Assembly (NCBI GenBank): GCA_963281255.1
Contig: OY725493.1
Location: 1,921,550-1,985,549 of the forward strand
Direction: 5' to 3'
Length of the DNA stretch: 64,000 nt
DNA from: Aphrocallistes beatrix
Lineage: Eukaryota > Porifera > Hexactinellida > Sceptrulophora > Aphrocallistidae
Shown: positions 1 to 9,774 of the stretch, in pieces
Layout: the number at the start of each line of letters is the position of its first letter
Numbering within the stretch: position 1 is the first letter of the stretch
The notes under the pieces: generated by a model
Told to the model about the DNA's origin: nothing
The model's input: only the letters and a program-made list of their open reading frames with translations
The model's database searches: none
Program-made: the position numbers and the translations under genes

Positions 1-132
1 TTAGAATTTGCTGAAACTTCATAAACTAAATCATGACAATATCAAAGCTATGTGATGAATAAAAAATTGAAAACATGTTTCAGCTAAACTAGTAAATATA
101 CTTGGATGCATTTACAAAGGGAGCGTCTAATC

Positions 133-539
133 TAAAATCAAAATATTTGAATCCAGTTCTTGGGAGTGTCGGATACTATCACCACTCTACCCGACCTCGT
201 CACTGCAACACCTCTAGGCGTCTTCAATACACTTCCTGATTCGGCATTACTCTCAATGGTGTATTTCACATCTCCCTCAGAGCGTACAATGTTCACGGCA
301 TCCTGTCTCCAGTTGCTCACCAGGAAATTACCAGCACAGTCTATGTTGAAGAAGAGTGGAGTTTCAATGGGCGTGGAACCGTTCAGAAAGTAGATATCCT
401 GGCAAGGACTCCCGCTCATGTTGAACACGTGCATGCAAGGCTTGTTATTGTCTAACACGTAGACGTTGTCTCCATGTATCTTCACGTCCACGGGATGGCG
501 GAGGAAGTCGCTTCCAAACGTGTGTTTGAACTCGAGATC
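133..539 (-). repeat. Inverted 407-bp identity tract, arm 1 (3' end of NHL copy 1)
   Basis: The reverse complement of 133-539 matches 3065-3471 with no difference found in a base-by-base read. The tract covers the last NHL repeats, the stop codon and about five bases of 3' flank, then similarity stops abruptly on both sides. Confidence 0.9.
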
Positions 540-1331
540 AGAAGAGTATACTTTAACATTGTTATTGTTGATGTCAGTCACATATACCTCCCCATTATTT
601 TCGTATACAGTGATCCCTTGTGGTTTGAATTTGTGTGTTGAATGTTCTTGATTCACTCCTAAATCGGAAACATTCTTGACGAAGTTAAGGTTGCTACTAC
701 AATCATATCTCAACACATTATGTCCTGCCATATCAGTCACGTAAAGATTATTTTTATCCACAGCTATACCCCAAGGATCTTTCCATTTCTTGTCTTCGAA
801 ATTTTGTTTGAATTCATAATCCATTGAGAATATATTGATTTGGTGGTTTCCGTTATCTACAATGTAGATAAGCTCCTGCTCTTCACTAATGCATACGCTT
901 GTTGGCCGACTCAAATGGCAGTGTTCTATTGTTTGGATCGGCGACATCATGACGGAATATCTCGGCTCCACTTCTTTCACAATCTTACCAAGAACTGTAA
1001 TTTTCTCTTCAAAATCGCTTATATTGCATATAAATTTGATGGAGATGTTACCCATTTCACGAATTTCTTTTTTATTGAATTGTATCTTTTCCGAGAGATT
1101 TTCAAGTTTTTTGCCCTCAATAGAGTCTAAATCGACTTTAATCTGACCTATTCTGTCTTTTCTCTCTACCTCCTCCCCTGATACTTCATTTCTCAAGTTT
1201 TTGATCTCTGAAATCAATTCTGTCTTTCTGAATTGCAGGATTTCAATCAATTTGTCGAATTTTTGAATCGCAATCTTTTCAATTTCATCAAGTTGTACTA
1301 ATACTTTTGTATGTATTCGCGATTCGGCCAT
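138..1331 (-). CDS. Coiled-coil / NHL-repeat protein, copy 1
   Basis: Intronless ORF of 397 residues starting MAESR. Residues about 5-120 are charged and Lys/Glu/Ile-rich, as expected for a long coiled coil. Residues about 135-397 form NHL-type beta-propeller repeats, seen as recurring blocks such as GIAVDKNNLYVTD, GITVYENNGEVYVTD and GVAVTRSGRVVIVSD. The layout matches the C-terminal part of TRIM-NHL proteins, but no RING or B-box cysteines precede it, so E3 ligase activity is not supported. A role as a cytoplasmic scaffold or RNA/protein-binding propeller is inference. It lies head-to-head with a paralogue at 2249-3466, and its last 134 codons are identical to that gene while the N-terminal two thirds are clearly diverged. 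The ATG chosen is the first in frame and matches the start of the paralogue (MAESR). Confidence 0.85.
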   Translation of the reverse strand: MAESRIHTKVLVQLDEIEKIAIQKFDKLIEILQFRKTELISEIKNLRNEVSGEEVERKDRIGQIKVDLDSIEGKKLENLSEKIQFNKKEIREMGNISIKFICNISDFEEKITVLGKIVKEVEPRYSVMMSPIQTIEHCHLSRPTSVCISEEQELIYIVDNGNHQINIFSMDYEFKQNFEDKKWKDPWGIAVDKNNLYVTDMAGHNVLRYDCSSNLNFVKNVSDLGVNQEHSTHKFKPQGITVYENNGEVYVTDINNNNVKVYSSDLEFKHTFGSDFLRHPVDVKIHGDNVYVLDNNKPCMHVFNMSGSPCQDIYFLNGSTPIETPLFFNIDCAGNFLVSNWRQDAVNIVRSEGDVKYTIESNAESGSVLKTPRGVAVTRSGRVVIVSDTPKNWIQIF

Positions 1332-2248
1332 ATTGTGAATTACTCATTTATGATGGTATCTACCTATATATTCTACTCGTATTACTAACACTAGATCTTA
1401 CATTTCACATTAAACCCACCAGGTCTGAATTATTCTCATAACTGTTGAGTCGAAAAGTTTTATCAGATTTCAGTTTTTTTATAAACTTTTCTTGAACGTT
1501 TTATGAGTCAATGTATATCAATTTTCAGTCCAGGTTCCAAGGGACAGGTATTTTGAATTATATAGATTTAAAAGTAAAATCTCCTACAAAACCCGCCTTC
1601 TACTTGACTGGGAAAGCTGGGGTTAAACAAAAAACAATGCTACAATTGTGAAAAATTTTACTTCATTAATTAATACAAAGTTACCAAAACCTCTAAAGAA
1701 CCGCCGTAGGAAGTGTTGGTGTTTCTCAACATATCTCCAAAAGTTTCCATAATTACTGTGAACCAATAACAATCCTGATTAGTATTTCTTAGCACAAATG
1801 TATTACTCAATTAGTAAAGTACTGCTCTGTCTGGTATCAGCTGAGGTGTATTTCCTATGTTTTACCATCCAGATAAGTTTAAACAAAATATCCCATTACT
1901 CTTTCCTCTTACTAAGCTAATTTGTACTTTTAGAAATCTTAATATTAATTGGTCACTAGGCTAAATTTTATACTTGTGTTACGACATTTCCTGTTTGGGT
2001 TTTTAATTTGGCGAAATTTGCGTCGAGTCTACTTTTCATGATAATTATAGATTGTTTGATTAAGTATTATCAAGTTACAGTTTCTATACGTATTGTAGTC
2101 ACCGTTACTATTCATAGTTGCAAGAAATCAAATATCCAACATGGATATAACTTCCTCTCACAAAATGAATAAATAGCCATGATATTAAATCGAGGTAGAC
2201 TACTTTCTGGTTATAATATCCTTGATAAGTTTGAATTAGTTAAGTATA
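1332..2248. promoter_or_regulatory. Shared divergent intergenic region of the NHL pair
   Basis: This 917-bp AT-rich spacer separates the start codons of two head-to-head paralogues and must hold both promoters. I see no ORF, no repeat longer than a few bases and no similarity between the two upstream flanks. No specific promoter element can be assigned. Confidence 0.4.
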
Positions 2249-3466
2249 ATGGCTGAATCACGTCTCTACAGTATGGAGAGTCAACTTGATGAGATTGAGA
2301 CTCTAATTGAGCTTAAGTTTGGAAATATCATTAGGTGTGTCGAAGATAGAAAAATCGAATTGATTTCTAAGGTCAAAAATTATAAAATTGAATTGTCAAA
2401 CCAGAAATTTGAGAGATCAGAGACTTTGAGTGAAATAGGGAAATTGGAACATGCGCTTGGATCCATCAAATCGAATACAATGGAGGACATACAAAGCTCC
2501 CTCTCTAGGCAAATCAGTGTTAAAAGGTCAGAATTATCCTTGAAAAATCAAGGTTCAGTAAAGCTTGTTTGCGACACGTGCGACATTGAGCAATCTATTT
2601 CCCGTCTTGGAACGATTATAGAGGAAAAAATACCAAATTACGGACAAAATACTTGTCCCAACATCTCAATTGCGAAGAGAGGGCACCTTTCGAGCATGTT
2701 TAACAGACCGACTGGGGTGGCTATTGACGAAGAACAAAACCAGATTTTCGTCGTCGATTCAGGAAACCACCGGATCCAGACCTACTCGATGGAATGTGAG
2801 TTTATCCATGAATTTGACAGTAAGCGATTGAAAGACCCCTATGGGATAGCGATACATCATAATAATCTCTATGTTACTGACATTGGATTGCACTCCGTCC
2901 TCAAGTATGATTGTACCTCCACCCCCACCTTTGTCAAATTGATTTCTGATTCCGGGCCGACTCAAAATGGGCTCCGTAAACCACACGGCATTGCTGTGAA
3001 CACCTATACTGGCGACGTATATGTGACTGATGCTAAGAACAATTCAGTGGTAGTCTACTCTTCCGATCTCGAGTTCAAACACACGTTTGGAAGCGACTTC
3101 CTCCGCCATCCCGTGGACGTGAAGATACATGGAGACAACGTCTACGTGTTAGACAATAACAAGCCTTGCATGCACGTGTTCAACATGAGCGGGAGTCCTT
3201 GCCAGGATATCTACTTTCTGAACGGTTCCACGCCCATTGAAACTCCACTCTTCTTCAACATAGACTGTGCTGGTAATTTCCTGGTGAGCAACTGGAGACA
3301 GGATGCCGTGAACATTGTACGCTCTGAGGGAGATGTGAAATACACCATTGAGAGTAATGCCGAATCAGGAAGTGTATTGAAGACGCCTAGAGGTGTTGCA
3401 GTGACGAGGTCGGGTAGAGTGGTGATAGTATCCGACACTCCCAAGAACTGGATTCAAATATTTTGA
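2249..3466 (+). CDS. Coiled-coil / NHL-repeat protein, copy 2
   Basis: Intronless ORF of 405 residues beginning MAESRLYSMESQLDEIE. Residues about 5-130 are predicted coiled coil and residues about 145-405 are NHL propeller repeats (GVAIDEEQNQIFVVDSGNHR, GIAIHHNNLYVTD, GIAVNTYTGDVYVTD). The family resembles the C-terminal half of TRIM-NHL proteins but has no RING or B-box. It is the divergent neighbour of the 138-1331 gene. The N-terminal regions share layout and only moderate sequence similarity, whereas codons from about 273 to the end are identical, which points to gene conversion rather than simple recent duplication. Function unknown. Confidence 0.85.
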   Translation: MAESRLYSMESQLDEIETLIELKFGNIIRCVEDRKIELISKVKNYKIELSNQKFERSETLSEIGKLEHALGSIKSNTMEDIQSSLSRQISVKRSELSLKNQGSVKLVCDTCDIEQSISRLGTIIEEKIPNYGQNTCPNISIAKRGHLSSMFNRPTGVAIDEEQNQIFVVDSGNHRIQTYSMECEFIHEFDSKRLKDPYGIAIHHNNLYVTDIGLHSVLKYDCTSTPTFVKLISDSGPTQNGLRKPHGIAVNTYTGDVYVTDAKNNSVVVYSSDLEFKHTFGSDFLRHPVDVKIHGDNVYVLDNNKPCMHVFNMSGSPCQDIYFLNGSTPIETPLFFNIDCAGNFLVSNWRQDAVNIVRSEGDVKYTIESNAESGSVLKTPRGVAVTRSGRVVIVSDTPKNWIQIF

Positions 3467-3471
3467 TTTTA
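3065..3471 (+). repeat. Inverted 407-bp identity tract, arm 2 (3' end of NHL copy 2)
   Basis: Partner of 133-539 in opposite orientation. Identity begins inside codons for the motif LEFKHTFGSD and runs through the TGA stop into the first bases after it. Confidence 0.9.
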
Positions 3472-3548
3472 TATATTTTGAATATTTTAGTTTAAATCTA
3501 AGTACATATTATATGAACTTCCTCTCTTACAGTGTACGTATACCGAGA

Positions 3549-3665
3549 TTGAATTTTAGGGTGCAGCTAGGGTGCTATGCGGCTAGGGTGCGACAAGGGT
3601 ACTCACAAAATTATTGGGCTGAGGCTTTGGCCTCATGTGCCGCCGCACCCTCGCTACGTCTCTGT
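3549..3665. mobile_element. Degenerate hAT-like MITE fragment
   Basis: The GC-rich block ends GCCGCACCCTCGCTACGTCT and resembles the right part of the element at 61795-61935 (GCCGCACCCTAGCTACGCCT), including a shared ATGTGCCGC segment. The left end is not clean, so this looks like a decayed copy. Confidence 0.45.
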
Positions 3666-3946
3666 GCAGTGGCGTAGCACTGACTCAAAAAGTGGTCCGG
3701 CTAAAAACATGTAAACCATGAGTTGGACTCGGAATTTTGCTATATCATTTGTCCAATAAAAATAAAATTAATAATATTAGAGAAATAATCACATTATTGA
3801 TTATATAAATACTAAGTTACATGTCTTGACTTGAAAATGTACCAAAAATAGCCATTCGGTGTTCGCTACTACAAAATTTATTAGATGCCATTGAGAGATA
3901 TAATTCAGCTAGCAAACTTGATAAATAAGGTCAGACAAAAGATATA

Positions 3947-3974
3947 CAGTTTGTCCCATAATTATTGCAACATA
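3947..3974 (+). repeat. Left terminal inverted repeat of the mariner element
   Basis: 28 bp, perfect match to the reverse complement of 5287-5314. Confidence 0.93.
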
Positions 3975-4063
3975 CATTTTTGATATAAATTTGATTATAT
4001 AGGAAGAGTGAATCGTCTTAAACTAATTCTATTGAGTCTAAAAGTTAATGATAGATATAGTAA

Positions 4064-5047
4064 CTAATAATTAATTTTAAAACCATTGTTTGTGACACAC
4101 AATTCGCAACGTCGCCTCATTGATTTATAGTAGGGCTTTAGAAACTCCGGGGTGATAGAATTCCAAATTTCTTCAAGGCGAGTTTTCATGTCACCAATTG
4201 TCTTTGGACGATTCCTTTTCAGTTGATTTTTTATCCATGCGAATAGGTTTTCGATGGGGTTTAAGTCTGGGCTCTGACTGGGCCAATCTAAGACATTATT
4301 AGGAATGTTGTCTGATATCCACTTCTTCGCCCACTTGCTGGTATGCTTGGGATCATTGTCCTGTATCAAGAACCACTTCTTATCGTGGTAAACCTTGGCG
4401 TTTTCTACCAAATGCCACTCTAATATCTTCACGTAGAAAGCGGCATCCAAATTATGACTAAAAATGCATAAGGGAAACGTCCCCATTGAGGAAAAGGCAG
4501 CCCACATGTGGACTTTACTGGAATGTTTAACAGTAGGAATAACCCGTTTTTGGTCCCCTTTAGTCCACATTCGTACTTTCCCCGCATGCAACCAAAAACT
4601 AGCCTCATCAGAGAATACTGCATGGCACCAATGCTTATTTTTGTTTCTTAGTGCCCACTCAATCCGTTTCAGCCTATTTTTCTCTGACAACATCGGAACC
4701 AAACTAGGATAAGGCTTCGAGTATTTCATCTTCTGAAGGGTCCTATGCACGGTGCTCTTGGACACACTGATACCATGTTTGGCTTCTATATCATTCGATA
4801 TTTCTCTGACTGGCTTTTGCAAATCAGTGTTTACATATTTAGCACATTTATACTTGACGCTCTGATAGAGTTTTGCTGGTCTTCCTGCTCCCTTTCTGTG
4901 TTCAACCGTACCAGTCGAATTGTGTCTCTTAAGAACCCTCCAAACTGTTGTCCGGTTGACACCGATAATGGAAGAAATTTCCTTGACACTGTGCTTCTCA
5001 CCTTCGGAAAGTGTAAGGATCTGTTTACGGATATCCTCTCTTGACAT
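4064..5047 (-). CDS. Tc1/mariner-family transposase, DD35E type
   Basis: 327-residue intact ORF. Residues about 1-50 hold a helix-turn-helix (VKEISSIIGVNRTTVWRVLK), followed by a GRPR-like AT-hook (GAGRPAK, about 53-59) and a second DNA-binding helical region (about 78-110). The DDE catalytic core is visible as D147 in FSDEASFWLHAG, D230 in LIQDNDPKHTS and E266 in SPDLNPIENLF. I count 35 residues between the second D and the E, against 34 in classic Tc1. The element would move by cut-and-paste at TA sites. The ATG is about 270 bp inside the right end, a normal spacing. There is no frameshift or internal stop. Confidence 0.93.
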   Translation of the reverse strand: MSREDIRKQILTLSEGEKHSVKEISSIIGVNRTTVWRVLKRHNSTGTVEHRKGAGRPAKLYQSVKYKCAKYVNTDLQKPVREISNDIEAKHGISVSKSTVHRTLQKMKYSKPYPSLVPMLSEKNRLKRIEWALRNKNKHWCHAVFSDEASFWLHAGKVRMWTKGDQKRVIPTVKHSSKVHMWAAFSSMGTFPLCIFSHNLDAAFYVKILEWHLVENAKVYHDKKWFLIQDNDPKHTSKWAKKWISDNIPNNVLDWPSQSPDLNPIENLFAWIKNQLKRNRPKTIGDMKTRLEEIWNSITPEFLKPYYKSMRRRCELCVTNNGFKINY

Positions 5048-5286
5048 TTTATAACTGGTTAAACGAAAATGATGATTCTCTATGTTAGAACACTATCTCA
5101 GAATGAATTCAGACAAAAATGATGACGCAACAGGAAAAAAATATGGATAATACGAAAAAAAATTATTCAAAAAAATATATCCAAGCTGAAAAATATCGAA
5201 TAACGTACATAGGAACTAAAAATAATGCGTTAGTAGCTTATGCAATGTAAACATAGCTGAAACGTATAGTTCAATGAGAAATAGCC

Positions 5287-5314
5287 TATGTTGCAATAAT
5301 TATGGGACAAACTG
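5287..5314 (-). repeat. Right terminal inverted repeat of the mariner element
   Basis: 28 bp, perfect match to 3947-3974 on the opposite strand, ending at the TA target duplication. Confidence 0.93.
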
Positions 5315-5534
5315 TACATACATTGGAATGCAATAGCACAAACTTATAAGTCAGCAAATAGGAAAATGCATGGTCCGGCCAAAAACCGGACCCGCCGGAC
5401 CGGCTAAAAAAGAAGTCCGGCCAAAAGCCGGACCATCTGATCCTTGCCCAAAAAAGTGGTCCGGCCAAAGCCGGACCTGCCGCACCTACTCCTACGCCTA
5501 TGTCACTGTGTATACCTGCAGTAACATGACATGA

Positions 5535-5634
5535 CAGTGGGGTCTCCCAAAACGGACACTCCGAAAACCGGACATCATCTACAACAGACAAAAACCATGT
5601 CCCCAATGTGTCCGTTATTCGTAGACTCCACTCT
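5535..5634. mobile_element. Pogo/Tc1-like MITE
   Basis: About 100 bp with loosely inverted ends: CAGTGGGGTCTCCCAAAACG at the left, and TGTCCGTTATTCGTAGACTC followed by CACTCT at the right. The ends resemble those of the MITE at 14425-14614 (ends in GGCTCCACTG with internal TGTCCGTTAT). No coding capacity. Confidence 0.5.
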
Positions 5635-5866
5635 ATCCCCTAATTACGAACGATATAATCTGATTTGTATCAAATTGGATCAGGACAAATCATATGAATA
5701 GTGTTATTAATATAAATACCTATTTCCAATTTTGGTTTTGCTAAGGCTTTATTTTGGAGGATGGGAACTGATCCACTTTGCCACTTCACTTCATCTCATT
5801 GAATTTTAATAGCACATAAATCATGGTGTTTACTTCTCGTAACTATTTATAGAATTATGCATTAAG

Positions 5867-6088
5867 CTGCCAAAGATTGAGAAGAGAATCAACAAAGAAC
5901 CGTTTTCATATAAATTCACAGCTCCTGCTGACACAGCACTCAGAGTTATTTTAGCTTTCCAAGGTCACTACCACGAGCCAGATTTCGAGTTAGCGATTAA
6001 CCTAAATCCTGGGATCAAAGAACTCAGGTTAGCTTTTGAGGTCGCGAAAGGTTCGTGGGCTCACGAATTGTTCGAGATGGATTGTTAG
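5867..6088 (+). pseudogene. Orphan coding-like exon, unrecognised
   Basis: A 74-codon open stretch ending in TAG reads like real protein (for example FTAPADTALRVILAF, HEPDFELAINLNP, GSWAHELFEMDC) and has the balanced composition of a coding exon in an otherwise AT-rich, repeat-filled interval. It follows ATTAAG, a possible acceptor. The frame stays open only to a TAA at 5840-5842 and contains no upstream ATG. It may be the last exon of an unseen gene or a relic. I do not recognise the family. Confidence 0.3.
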
Positions 6089-6732
6089 ATATACTTTGAA
6101 CTATTTTAATACAAGCATGCAGTGTTTTTTAGTAAACTTATTAGACTTTTTTGTGCTACATTATCTATGCAATATTCTTTTTCTATATTCAATTAAATAA
6201 TAGACTTTCTACATATTGTATATCAGGGAGCCTGCTGCAGTTAGACAAATATTAAACTGAAAGTTCCTGCATCATTAGTTTTAGAGATAAATATTTCCTG
6301 GAATTGTACAAGCCACGCAACCACACCGGACATTTAATTACCTCATAGTTCAGACTTTTCAAGATTTACAGGTTATTGCTCATGTGCAATTTCTTCAAAT
6401 CAAATAAGGATTTTTTGGCAATACATGCTTTTAGCTGAGGTGGAAACAAAGAACAGTCGTGGAACTACAAAGCAAATATCTACATATAAAACTAAAAATA
6501 GTTTCCATGGATAGAGATATTATCTATATTTTAACCATCGCAATATTGCGTACGTAGATCTGTGGATGATTATGTAATCGTATCATAAAATGATATTTAG
6601 GTAATTTGTAATAGAGGAATTCTTACTATTGTGATTATAACATAACATATCATACCATACTGATGCGTGTGCGGTACAGCACCATACCGTCATAAGCTGT
6701 TACCATGTCATTAATTAATTTCCATACATATG
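6089..6732. other. AT-rich intergenic, nothing recognised
   Basis: No ORF, RNA gene or clear repeat was seen in this stretch. Confidence 0.5.
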
Positions 6733-6869
6733 CAGGCCCGGCGGAAGCAACTTTTTATTGGTCCGGCCAAAGCGGAAGTTGGTCCGGCCAAAAGCAAATT
6801 TGCATATGAAAATAAGCCATAATGGCATAAAATTGGTCCGGACTAGCCGGACCAGTTCCGCCGGCCCTG
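6733..6869. mobile_element. hAT-like MITE of the GGTCCGGCC family
   Basis: 137 bp with inverted ends CAGGCCCGGCGGAA and TTCCGCCGGCCCTG (13 of 14 paired). It carries internal GGTCCGGCC and GCCGGACC blocks like those at 3667-5508. Flanks CATATG and AATATG could be a partial target duplication. Confidence 0.65.
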
Positions 6870-7234
6870 AATATGTGGATACAGACAATCTTTTATATCC
6901 ATAGTCAGAGAGTACACACTGATATCTGAATTATCCTAAAATTCATTTACCTGCCAGCAAGAGTCAGTATAATAAAATATTGCCTAATATTTATACTTTT
7001 TCCTATCTCATTCCTACTCACCCAGATAAGCAAGAACAAGTAAGGGGATTAATTGATCTTAATGCAAGCTCAAGGATAAAAATTTTAATTTTTTCAAAAA
7101 ATAACTATATTTAAACCGAATATTTATTTTCCCCCAAAGCATTTTGTACCCGCATTATACATATCAATAATATCAGGACCTCGGTCTACCTAACTAAACG
7201 GGTGTAGTACTAGAGCACAAGTTGTAGGATACTG

Positions 7235-9194
7235 ATGTCTGGTGTAGATTCAGACCTGCATTCCTGGGTGAGTACCGAACTAGCGGAAATTATAGGATCC
7301 GAGATAGATGGAACGCTGATAGAATATATCATCTCCCTAACTTCTGAAGAGGAGAGACGTGGGTTCCTCGGTGACATCATCCCTAATGGCACATCTGTTC
7401 AGACATTTTTGGACAAGTTCCAAGCTAAACAGTCCCTTAATTCAAAGCCCCCTCTCACTGATGGGTTCGTTCCAATGTTTGACAGCAACTACACGCGTCC
7501 AATCTCTCCCATCCAGCCCAACACCCTTCTCCAAATGCCTCTCATTCAAGATCCTCCACAGACATCAAAGAATCAGAGCACAGTCCCGGTAGAAGAAGAG
7601 CCCACAGATTCCCCCAAACCTTATCTGAAGCCTTCTCAGAATGATATCGTCTACATGCCAGAGAGGAAGCACGTCAGCATTGTAAAGAGTAATTCTCTAC
7701 CTTATGTAGCTATGTGGATACGACCAACTAAATATTTAATATGGCACTGCATTTTAGGTTCAACGAAAAACAGTCACAATCATAGCGAAGAATCAGAGGA
7801 CTCATCAACCAAGAAAAAAACCGGACAGAAGTTCGTTCCTTTCACCAGTTCGGAGGGTTCTCGCATCTCTACTCGGCTTCCTGGCCGACACAGCTGTCAG
7901 TGCATCGGACAGAAGCACACGCTAGTCAACAACTGCCTGGAGTGTGGCAGGGTCGTGTGCTCGCAGGAAGGATCCGGCCCCTGTCTCTTCTGCGGCTCTC
8001 TGGTGTTCTCTCCGAAAGTGCAGGAGACCATCAGGAAGGGAGGGAGGAAGGGAGCGGCTAAGGTCGAGAATATCATGAAGAAGTTTCACATTGAGAATGC
8101 AGAGGAGATTAGAGGGAGTGTGGTATGGCATAGTTTGATAGAGCTCCTGTAGTAGTATTATGATTCCATGAAAGAATCAACTTCTTACCCTAGGATAATT
8201 CTGGAAATCTGAACAAGGCGGTTGCCTACAAGGACCGGCTACTGGAGTATGACAAGACCTGTCAGCAGAGAACGAAGGTCTACGACGATGAGAGCGACTA
8301 CTACCGAGCTACCAAGTGGATGTCTCCCGAGGAAGCTGCGAGAGCGAAGCAGGTTGAAGATGTGCAGCATAAACTCAAACACCCTTCAAAGAGAGGAGCT
8401 GTTGCGGTCACTCTGGATTTCGCAGGCAGACAGGTTAGTCATGCTTGCGCAACTATCCACATACGCTCTATGTGATATTAGTATTCTAGGTGTTGGAAGG
8501 CAGGAAAGCTCAGCTATCAGATCAAGAAGCAGAAGCTTTCATAGCGGGGAACAATCATGATACAGAAGCACAGTACCACACAGCTGAGAATGCTCACCTC
8601 AACACTGACTCACTCGCGCATCCAAACATCCCATTCACTCCAAAGTTTACCCAGGCAGTGGCACGGTCCCATGGGACACGTTCCAATGACGTTTCCGGTG
8701 AGAGTGTCAGCAACTACCGGATACAGGATTCACACCTCTCAGGACTGAGTGATAACGGTGTCTGCCTCAGCATGCACCAGCCCTGGGCCTCCCTCCTGGT
8801 GTCAGGTGTCAAGCGCGTGGAGGGGCGCACCTGGTACACGACACATAGAGGCACACTATGGATCGCTTCCACAGCCCGGATGCCCTGTGAACTGGAGATA
8901 GAGGAGGTAGAGAAACCCTACAGGCGATTGCACGGAGATGTCGACTTCCCTTCCAGCTACCCTGTAGGCACACTGCTGGGCTGTGTCTATCTGAGTGAGT
9001 GTCTGAAACGAGAGGACTACATCTCACTTGGGTTTAGAGATGAGAGCGATTCTCCTTATGGGTTTCTGTGTGAAGATCCTCAGACCCTCAAGATACAAGT
9101 TCCCATTAAAGGCATGCACAAGATTTGGAAGCTTAATAAGAACACTCACAACATGTGCAAGCGCTTTCTCGCTCCTTCTAAACCTGTTTATTAA
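7235..9194 (+). CDS. TRIP4: Activating signal cointegrator 1 (ASC-1), zinc finger plus ASCH domain
   Basis: Four exons are supported by splice signals and frame: 7235-7688, 7758-8122, 8194-8433 and 8490-9194, giving 587 residues against about 581 in the human protein. A C2HC5-type zinc finger lies at about 185-225 (CQCIGQKHTLVNNCLECGRV, then SGPCLFCG). A conserved middle segment includes LLEYDKT, DDESDYYRATKW and TLDFAGRQ. The ASCH domain at about 440-580 contains SMHQPWASLLVSGVKRVEGR, FPSSYPVGTLLGCV and PIKGMHKIWKL. In other animals TRIP4 joins ASCC1-3 as a transcription coactivator and in ribosome quality control and alkylation repair. Introns are 69, 71 and 56 nt. The first has no in-frame stop and a length divisible by three, so retention would only insert 23 residues. 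Confidence 0.9.
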
Positions 9195-9774
9195 GTTGTA
9201 GATTTGCATTTTTCCAAGTCTAAGGACGATAATTAAATATCTTTGTGATCGAATTTTGAGTTTCCGATTCTACTAATAATATCTCACTTTAAATTCCTAC
9301 AAATTCGTATTTTATGGAGGTTAAATCTCATAACATGGTGTCTCACTACATACGTAACATAGTAGACATATTTTGACACCTTATTTGCTATTCTGGAACT
9401 AATCTCGGTTTGTCAAAACAACACACTTTCCTGCAATTTCCAGACAGCATTATCAGGTGTATCTGCAGTCGATGTGGAGCCATAATTATTAATTAATAAA
9501 TTAAACAGCGAAGCTTATTTACAAGTAATGTAATACGGACCATCATATTTGTTCCCTTAGAATGGTACAACACTGTCCTTTGGTGCTATTCAATACTTAT
9601 AATGTACGTTCAGTCATAAATAATGCTCAAGAATATAATTATTATAATCTTTCGTTTCGCGTCGTTTCCTATATCCTAGCAACGATTAATAACAAAGGCA
9701 AAGTGTCCAACCTCAACATTGATCCTCTTCTTCACCCCACTTCTCCCCATCCACACAACACGCTGAGAGTACTG

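Larger units (their letters stand above)
3947..5314 (-). mobile_element. Complete Tc1/mariner transposon
   Basis: The 1368-bp element is flanked by TA on both sides (3945-3946 and 5315-5316), the target duplication of Tc1/mariner elements. The terminal inverted repeats are identical for 28 bp, starting CAGTTTGTCCCATAATTATT. The only gene inside is an uninterrupted transposase ORF on the minus strand. Perfect ends plus an intact ORF suggest a recent insertion and a potentially active copy. Confidence 0.93.
3667..5508. mobile_element. Composite: hAT-like non-autonomous element split by a mariner element
   Basis: CAGTGGCGTAGCACTGAC at 3667 and CCTACGCCTATGTCACTG ending at 5508 look like loose hAT-type terminal inverted repeats. 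Both flanks contain the same family-specific phrase, an A-run followed by GTGGTCCGGC (about 3688-3700 and 5449-5466), and 5370-5475 is a series of GGTCCGGCC / GGCCGGACC palindromes. A complete mariner copy (3947-5314) sits between them. No clear 8-bp target duplication was found, so the outer limits are tentative. Confidence 0.4.

Noticed and set aside
5286-5606. 106-codon minus-strand frame over the transposon edge
   Set aside because: It spans the mariner end and MITE palindromes and has low-complexity translation; not a gene.
9562-9774. Upstream ATG giving a 71-residue N-terminal extension of the two-Tudor protein
   Set aside because: The extension is AT-rich and not protein-like. The ATG at 9775 directly precedes the GC-rich zinc-finger exon.
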